Shown: one piece after another, positions 7,076-9,777 of the stretch
How the letters are laid out: the number at the start of each line of letters is the position of its first letter
How positions within the stretch are numbered: position 1 is the stretch's first letter
Source of the DNA: Polyangia bacterium
GTDB taxonomy: Bacteria; Myxococcota_A; Polyangia; Polyangiales; Polyangiaceae
Assembly: GCA_030433055.1 (NCBI GenBank)
Contig: JAUILJ010000220.1
Location: 1-9,777 of the forward strand
DNA length: 9,777 bases
Direction: 5' to 3'
Program-made: the position numbers and the translations under genes
The notes under the pieces: model-generated
The model's database searches: none
The model's input: only the letters and a program-made list of their open reading frames with translations
What the model was told of the DNA's origin: nothing

Positions 7076-7098
7076 CAGGGTGTTGAAATACACCCTGC
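7075..7098 (+). terminator. Hairpin at the thioredoxin stop codon
   Basis: GCAGGGTGT (7075-7083) and ACACCCTGC (7090-7098) pair over 9 bp with a 6-nt loop (TGAAAT). The stem begins with the last base of the TAG stop. There is no U run after it, so it could be a U-less terminator or an mRNA 3'-end stabiliser. Confidence 0.5.
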
Positions 7099-7132
7099 CA
7101 ATCAACAACCACCGCGTTTCGGCGTATTTGGG

Positions 7133-7200
7133 CCTCGCGGGGTGGGCCAACGCCCCGAGGAAGGGTAACCTTCTGCCGTATTCGCGCCCCGAGGCGCGAA
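7133..7200 (+). promoter_or_regulatory. Two stem-loops in the leader before the DUF962 gene
   Basis: The first stem pairs CCTCG-c-GGG (7133-7141) with CCCCGAGG (7153-7160), with one bulged C. The second is perfect: TTCGCGCC (7181-7188) and GGCGCGAA (7193-7200), loop CCGA. CCCCGAGG occurs in both (7153-7160 and 7187-7194). They lie 46-113 bp before the ATG at 7246. They do not match a riboswitch class I can recognise. They could terminate read-through from the thioredoxin gene or shape the leader of the next one. Confidence 0.35.
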
Positions 7201-7235
7201 CGGCATGCAGCCGCGCGGCAGTGCCCGCGATTCGC

Positions 7236-7240
7236 AGGAG
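7236..7240 (+). promoter_or_regulatory. Ribosome binding site of the DUF962 gene
   Basis: AGGAG with 5 nt to the ATG at 7246. It is one of the two clear Shine-Dalgarno sites in the window and fixes this start. Confidence 0.8.
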
Positions 7241-7245
7241 ATCCC

Positions 7246-7647
7246 ATGAGCAAGCGGTTCGAAAGCTTCGAAGAGTTCTGGCCCTACTACGTGCGCGAGC
7301 ACAAGAACAAGCTGACCCGTCGCTTCCACTTCGTGGGGACCAGCATGGCGCTCGGGTGCGCTGTTGGTGGCTTGCTGACCGGCCGAAAGTCTCTGCTCCT
7401 GCTTGCGCCGGTGATGGGCTACGGGCCAGCCTGGGTCAGCCACTTCTTCATCGAGAAGAACAAGCCGGCAACCTTCGACTACCCGACGTACAGCCTGCTG
7501 GCGGACTTCGTGATGTTCGCCAAGATGCTGAACGGCACCATGGACGCCGAGGTCGAGCGTATCCTCGCGGAAGAAGAAGAAGCCGCGGTCGCAGATGACG
7601 AGCCGGAGATCGCCACCAACATGGCGACCGACGGCACGCTGCACTGA
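7246..7647 (+). CDS. DUF962 (Mpo1-like) membrane protein
   Basis: Predicted 133-residue inner-membrane protein. It matches DUF962 across its main part: FEEFWPYYVREHKNKLTRRFHFVGT, LLLAPVMGYGPAWVSHFFIEKNKPATF, and YSLLADFVMFAKMLNG. The hydrophobic stretches are at about 29-45 and 48-66. His19, His28 and His66 sit at positions corresponding to histidines of yeast Mpo1, an Fe(II)-dependent enzyme that shortens 2-hydroxy fatty acids during sphingoid-base breakdown; a similar role in bacteria is not established. The last 33 residues are a very acidic extension (ILAEEEEAAVADDEPE) beyond the usual family end. The gene has its own leader and a strong ribosome site, so it is probably transcribed separately from the thioredoxin gene. 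Confidence 0.92.
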   Translation: MSKRFESFEEFWPYYVREHKNKLTRRFHFVGTSMALGCAVGGLLTGRKSLLLLAPVMGYGPAWVSHFFIEKNKPATFDYPTYSLLADFVMFAKMLNGTMDAEVERILAEEEEAAVADDEPEIATNMATDGTLH

Positions 7648-7653
7648 CCTGGG

Positions 7654-7689
7654 GCACGGCCTGGGTCTCGCCTCGGCGGTGTGCCGTGC
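7654..7689 (+). terminator. Hairpin after the DUF962 gene
   Basis: GCACGGC (7654-7660) and GCCGTGC (7683-7689) are perfect 7-bp arms, starting 7 nt past the TGA. A small inner stem CGCC/GGCG (7669-7678) lies between them. No U run follows, so termination is only suggested. Confidence 0.35.
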
Positions 7690-7894
7690 AACGGAGCCAG
7701 TGTTGCCAACGGGCACATCGATCGCCCTGGGCGGAGCTGGGGAACTGCGAACGGAAGTGCGCGGTGGGGCACTTGTCCGCGCCCTTGCGACTCACGTGGC
7801 TGCGCTGGGCAAGCCCGCTGAATTGCACCGTTTTTGCGCCGCTGCGCGGGCGGATACGAAGGACTCTCTCGAGCGGGGCAAGCGGACCGGCGGG

Positions 7895-7911
7895 TTGGCA
7901 AGGGGCTTGCT
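7895..7911 (+). promoter_or_regulatory. Sigma-54-type -24/-12 promoter candidate
   Basis: TTGGCA and TTGCT are separated by exactly 6 bp, giving the GG-N10-GC spacing of the sigma-54 consensus (YTGGCACGrNNNTTGCW). The predicted transcript start is near 7921-7923. That would put the ATG at 7913 outside the message and leave 7925 or the GTG at 8036 as the start of the next gene. The rest of 7690-7894 shows no other convincing element. Promoters of this class need an activator with an upstream site, which I cannot identify. Confidence 0.4.
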
Positions 7912-7912
7912 C

Positions 7913-8821
7913 ATGGGAATAACCATGCAGCAAAACGACAAGCACTCCGATGTCGCGCAGGGGCAGAAGCGCGAACCGAGAGCAACCTGCGGCGTGCCGT
8001 CCGATGAGCGCTGGGGCTTCTGGATTGACACCATCGTGCGTCTGGGGATGCTCGGCGTGACCGCTGGCTGGCTCGCAGGTTGTACCACGCTGGGGCCCGT
8101 TCCCACCGTGACGGGGCAGGCAGTGTCCCCCGAACCGCGTAGCAACGTCGAGGCGCAGATCGGTGCGGTCCCGGGGTATTTCTTGAGCAGCGCCGCGCAG
8201 TCGGATCCCAAGGGGTCACCGATTCAGCAGGGCTCCGGGATGTTCGACCCGGAGGAACTGATTGACGTGAAGGGGGTGGGCATTGGCGGTCGCATCGTCG
8301 GCGGCGGCGACGAGGGACCATATGGCGAACCCATGGTGCGCTACCGAACTTACGTGGACGCCGAGGAGAGCTTCGCCATGGGGGGCTTGCTCTACGGAAC
8401 CAAAGCCAGCGGCGGGGCCAGTCACGCGAGTTACTCGATGACGCGCATCGGCGGTGAGTACGCACTCGACTTCCGGCTGACCCCGAAGAGCAACTGGGCC
8501 GAGGTGCACCTGACCGGTGGCCTGGGGCTGCTCAGCCTGAGCGCTAGCGGACACTACTGTCAGGGGACGGACGGCTTTGGGACGGACTGCGACGAGCAGA
8601 GTCCCAACGCAGACGCGAGCATCAGCGGGTTTTACCCCACGGTATTCGCCGGGGCGAACTTCGACTTCGCGAGACATCTGGAGTCCGTGTTCCACGGCGC
8701 CCGCTTGGGGCTACTGTTTGCCGCGGGGCAAATGCCCAGCGTCAAGAACGGAGAGCAGCAGTCGTCGACCACCTATACCAGCGGCGGCGCGACCCTGACC
8801 CTGATGCTCGGGGGTCTGTGA
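7913..8821 (+). CDS. Uncharacterised lipoprotein with beta-rich C-terminus
   Basis: 302 residues if started at ATG 7913, which has AAGGGG 7 nt upstream. Other in-frame starts are ATG 7925 and GTG 8036. The last gives an ideal 15-residue lipoprotein signal before the lipobox LAGC, where the Cys is residue 57 of the long form. From the long start, 40 polar residues precede the hydrophobic core, which is unusual for a signal peptide. After the Cys comes a Pro/Ser/Gln-rich linker (to about 115). Then alternating hydrophobic strands rich in Gly and aromatics follow (VGIGGRIVGGG, MVRYRTYV, GGEYALDFRL, WAEVHLTGGLGLLSL, YPTVFAGANFDF, ARLGLLFAAG, ATLTLMLGG), like a small outer-membrane beta barrel or sandwich. 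Cys216 and Cys226 may form a disulfide. I do not recognise the family. The frame stays open to 7595, but that part overlaps the DUF962 gene and is not protein-like. Confidence 0.82.
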   Translation: MGITMQQNDKHSDVAQGQKREPRATCGVPSDERWGFWIDTIVRLGMLGVTAGWLAGCTTLGPVPTVTGQAVSPEPRSNVEAQIGAVPGYFLSSAAQSDPKGSPIQQGSGMFDPEELIDVKGVGIGGRIVGGGDEGPYGEPMVRYRTYVDAEESFAMGGLLYGTKASGGASHASYSMTRIGGEYALDFRLTPKSNWAEVHLTGGLGLLSLSASGHYCQGTDGFGTDCDEQSPNADASISGFYPTVFAGANFDFARHLESVFHGARLGLLFAAGQMPSVKNGEQQSSTTYTSGGATLTLMLGGL

Positions 8822-8824
8822 TCG

Positions 8825-8866
8825 ACGAACCTGGTTGGGGTCTACGGGCTTATCCGTCAGTTCGTA
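8825..8866. terminator. Inverted repeat between convergent genes
   Basis: ACGAAC (8825-8830) and GTTCGT (8861-8866) are perfect arms spanning the 35-bp gap between stop codons at 8821 and 8857. A small ACGG/CCGT stem (8844-8847, 8854-8857) lies inside. It could act as a bidirectional terminator, but there are no U runs. Confidence 0.3.
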
Positions 8867-9666
8867 TCGTCGTGGCGTCGGGCCAGGAGCTTGCGCAGCA
8901 GATCGAACGGATCGAAGCCCAGTAGGCCCACGACGTCGCGGTCTTCGACGGCGGCCTTCACCCGCTCCAGTGCAGGAGCCAGCGGGCTCGAGTCACCGAA
9001 CAGACCGCCAACGCCGACGCGCTCCGCGAGATCCCTGATGGCGAAGAACGCGGCCCGTCCTGCGTCGACTCCCAGCGGGATCGCCAGGGCCGGAACCACG
9101 GGAGCAAGCACGACGTCTCGGGCAGCGACAGCGGTCGCCCAGCTGCCGGCCTGAGTGGACTCGCTCAGCTTCTGAAACGTCTCCAGCTCCCCGAAGCAGC
9201 CCACGGCGATCGGACCCACGCGACGCTCCACGGCGCGCAGCAGGTGGCGGTAGTCCCGGGTCCAGTCGCCGCTCACCAGGCCCATGTCTTCTCGAAGCTC
9301 CTCCGGACCAAGCATCAAATCGAAACCCGTGCCGCGGCGTCGGAGGGTAATGCTGGTGAACAGGCTGCCGCGCTCGAAGACCCCGAGCACCAGGGATTTG
9401 CCGTCGGGGCATACTAGATCCAGCGCGCGCTGCTTGAGCTTCTGATGCGGTAATGGCCATGCGGAAATTTTCCAAGGCCAAGCCTGGATCTTGCCGGTGG
9501 CTTCTACCTCCTGGGCGGCCCGAAGGAACTCCACGACTTGGTCGAAGGCGTCGTGCTCCGGCGCCAGTTTGTCGGCCCAGCGGTCCATCAGGTCGTTCAG
9601 CGCCGACCACTCCAGCTCGATCGCCCAGCGGGCATCGAAGGCCTTCGCGAGCGACTCGAGGCTCAC
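8857..9666 (-). CDS. Hypothetical protein of unknown family
   Basis: 269 residues from GTG 9666. The frame is open to a GTG at 9714 (285 residues), but those first 16 residues are antisense to a clear helix-turn-helix on the other strand. Between 9541 and 9660 third positions of this frame are G/C in 38 of 40 codons, against 28 of 40 for the opposite frame; from 9661 to 9720 the preference reverses (13 against 17 of 20), so the true start is probably near 9666 or at ATG 9588. The protein is helical at the N-terminus (ALNDLMDRWADKL), then beta-like with Trp-rich (AWPWKISAW) and charged parts (ITLRRRGTGFDL). It has a hydrophobic stretch at about 185-211 (VVLAPVVPALAIPLGV) and ends in charged helices. 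No motif or family is recognised and there is no signal peptide, so it is probably cytoplasmic. No Shine-Dalgarno precedes any of the starts. Confidence 0.75.
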   Translation of the reverse strand: MSLESLAKAFDARWAIELEWSALNDLMDRWADKLAPEHDAFDQVVEFLRAAQEVEATGKIQAWPWKISAWPLPHQKLKQRALDLVCPDGKSLVLGVFERGSLFTSITLRRRGTGFDLMLGPEELREDMGLVSGDWTRDYRHLLRAVERRVGPIAVGCFGELETFQKLSESTQAGSWATAVAARDVVLAPVVPALAIPLGVDAGRAAFFAIRDLAERVGVGGLFGDSSPLAPALERVKAAVEDRDVVGLLGFDPFDLLRKLLARRHDDTN

Positions 9667-9756
9667 GAGGGCAACATCAGCAGAGCTGCCCGGTCGATGG
9701 GGCTCTCGCGGCACGCCCTGCGTCGCTTGCTCAAGAAGCGCAACCTGCAGCCCTGA
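9628..9756 (+). pseudogene. Orphan Fis-type helix-turn-helix, gene remnant or small regulator
   Basis: This frame reads GLRERLEAHEGNISRAAR, then SMGLSRHALRRLLKK and a stop at 9754. It is a very good match to the Fis-type HTH that ends many sigma-54-dependent activators (consensus L..a...GN.s.AAr.LG.sR..L...L.k). The DNA before it carries no AAA+ or receiver domain in any plus frame. The frame is open only back to a TAA at 9451, and the possible starts are TTG 9538 (72 residues, with GAAGGAA 9 nt upstream) or GTG 9553. Codon bias in 9541-9660 favours the opposite strand, so I read this as the surviving 3' end of a lost activator gene. A small stand-alone HTH protein begun at TTG 9538 is the alternative. 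It overlaps the 5' end of the minus-strand gene. Confidence 0.5.
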
Positions 9757-9777
9757 ATGGTAAAACGAGAGGGATGG

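Noticed and set aside
6515..7150. 211-residue minus-strand frame
   Set aside because: Antisense to the thioredoxin gene, whose WCGPC motif and fold are unmistakable.
7823..7837. Second sigma-54-like site, TTGCACC-GTTT-TTGC
   Set aside because: The essential GG of the -24 element is replaced, so it fails the core requirement despite a good -12 part.
7595..7912. Upstream extension of the 7913-8821 lipoprotein
   Set aside because: Overlaps the end of the DUF962 gene and reads as low-quality Arg/Pro/Thr-rich sequence with no start supported by a ribosome site.
8025..8030. Perfect TTGACA hexamer
   Set aside because: No -10 element at a usable distance, and it lies in the lipoprotein reading frame.
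9757..9777. Start of another plus-strand gene, with ATG right after the HTH stop (TGAATG)
   Set aside because: Only seven codons are visible before the window ends, with no clear ribosome site. It cannot be judged.

Overview
The window is high-GC DNA with third codon positions that are almost all G or C. It carries a eukaryotic-type Ser/Thr kinase of the HRDVSPQN class, Gly/Ala/Ser-rich linkers behind lipobox cysteines, a TPR plus coiled-coil plus two-TM protein, and a Fis-type helix-turn-helix. Together these point to a myxobacterium (Myxococcota, probably Polyangia). This is inferred from gene style; no marker gene is present. No RNA gene, CRISPR array, insertion sequence or integration site was seen.

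Left part (1-2408). Two minus-strand lipoprotein genes lie 36 bp apart and probably form one operon. The upstream one (1118-2218) has a Gly-rich SAQGG-repeat linker and a concanavalin-like beta-sandwich domain. The downstream one (59-1081) has a Cys-rich N-terminus, a fibronectin-III-like segment and a C-terminal carbohydrate-binding-like fold. They face a plus-strand TPR/coiled-coil membrane protein (2409-3284) across a 190-bp gap. That gap contains a clean 7-bp inverted repeat that could be an operator.

Middle (3285-7075). A 538-540 residue minus-strand regulator (TPR-like helices, then two winged-helix-like segments) is divergent from a membrane-anchored Ser/Thr kinase across only 80 bp, a typical arrangement for a regulator and its target or partner. 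Downstream of the kinase, in the same direction, is a membrane-tethered TlpA/ResA-type thioredoxin. A strong hairpin starts at the thioredoxin stop codon.

Right part (7076-9777). A hairpin-rich leader precedes a DUF962 (Mpo1-like) membrane protein with a textbook ribosome binding site. Next is an uncharacterised lipoprotein with a beta-rich C-terminus, preceded by a good match to a sigma-54 -24/-12 promoter. A convergent minus-strand gene of unknown function (8857-9666) follows. The 5' end of that gene is overlapped on the opposite strand by an orphan Fis-type HTH segment (9628-9756), the oddest item in the window.

The kinase, the divergent two-winged-helix regulator and the thioredoxin look like a signalling unit. 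Most other genes are envelope proteins. I see no clear new defence or mobile system. The best leads are the regulator/kinase pair, the orphan Fis HTH, the sigma-54-like site and the dyad at 2264-2288.
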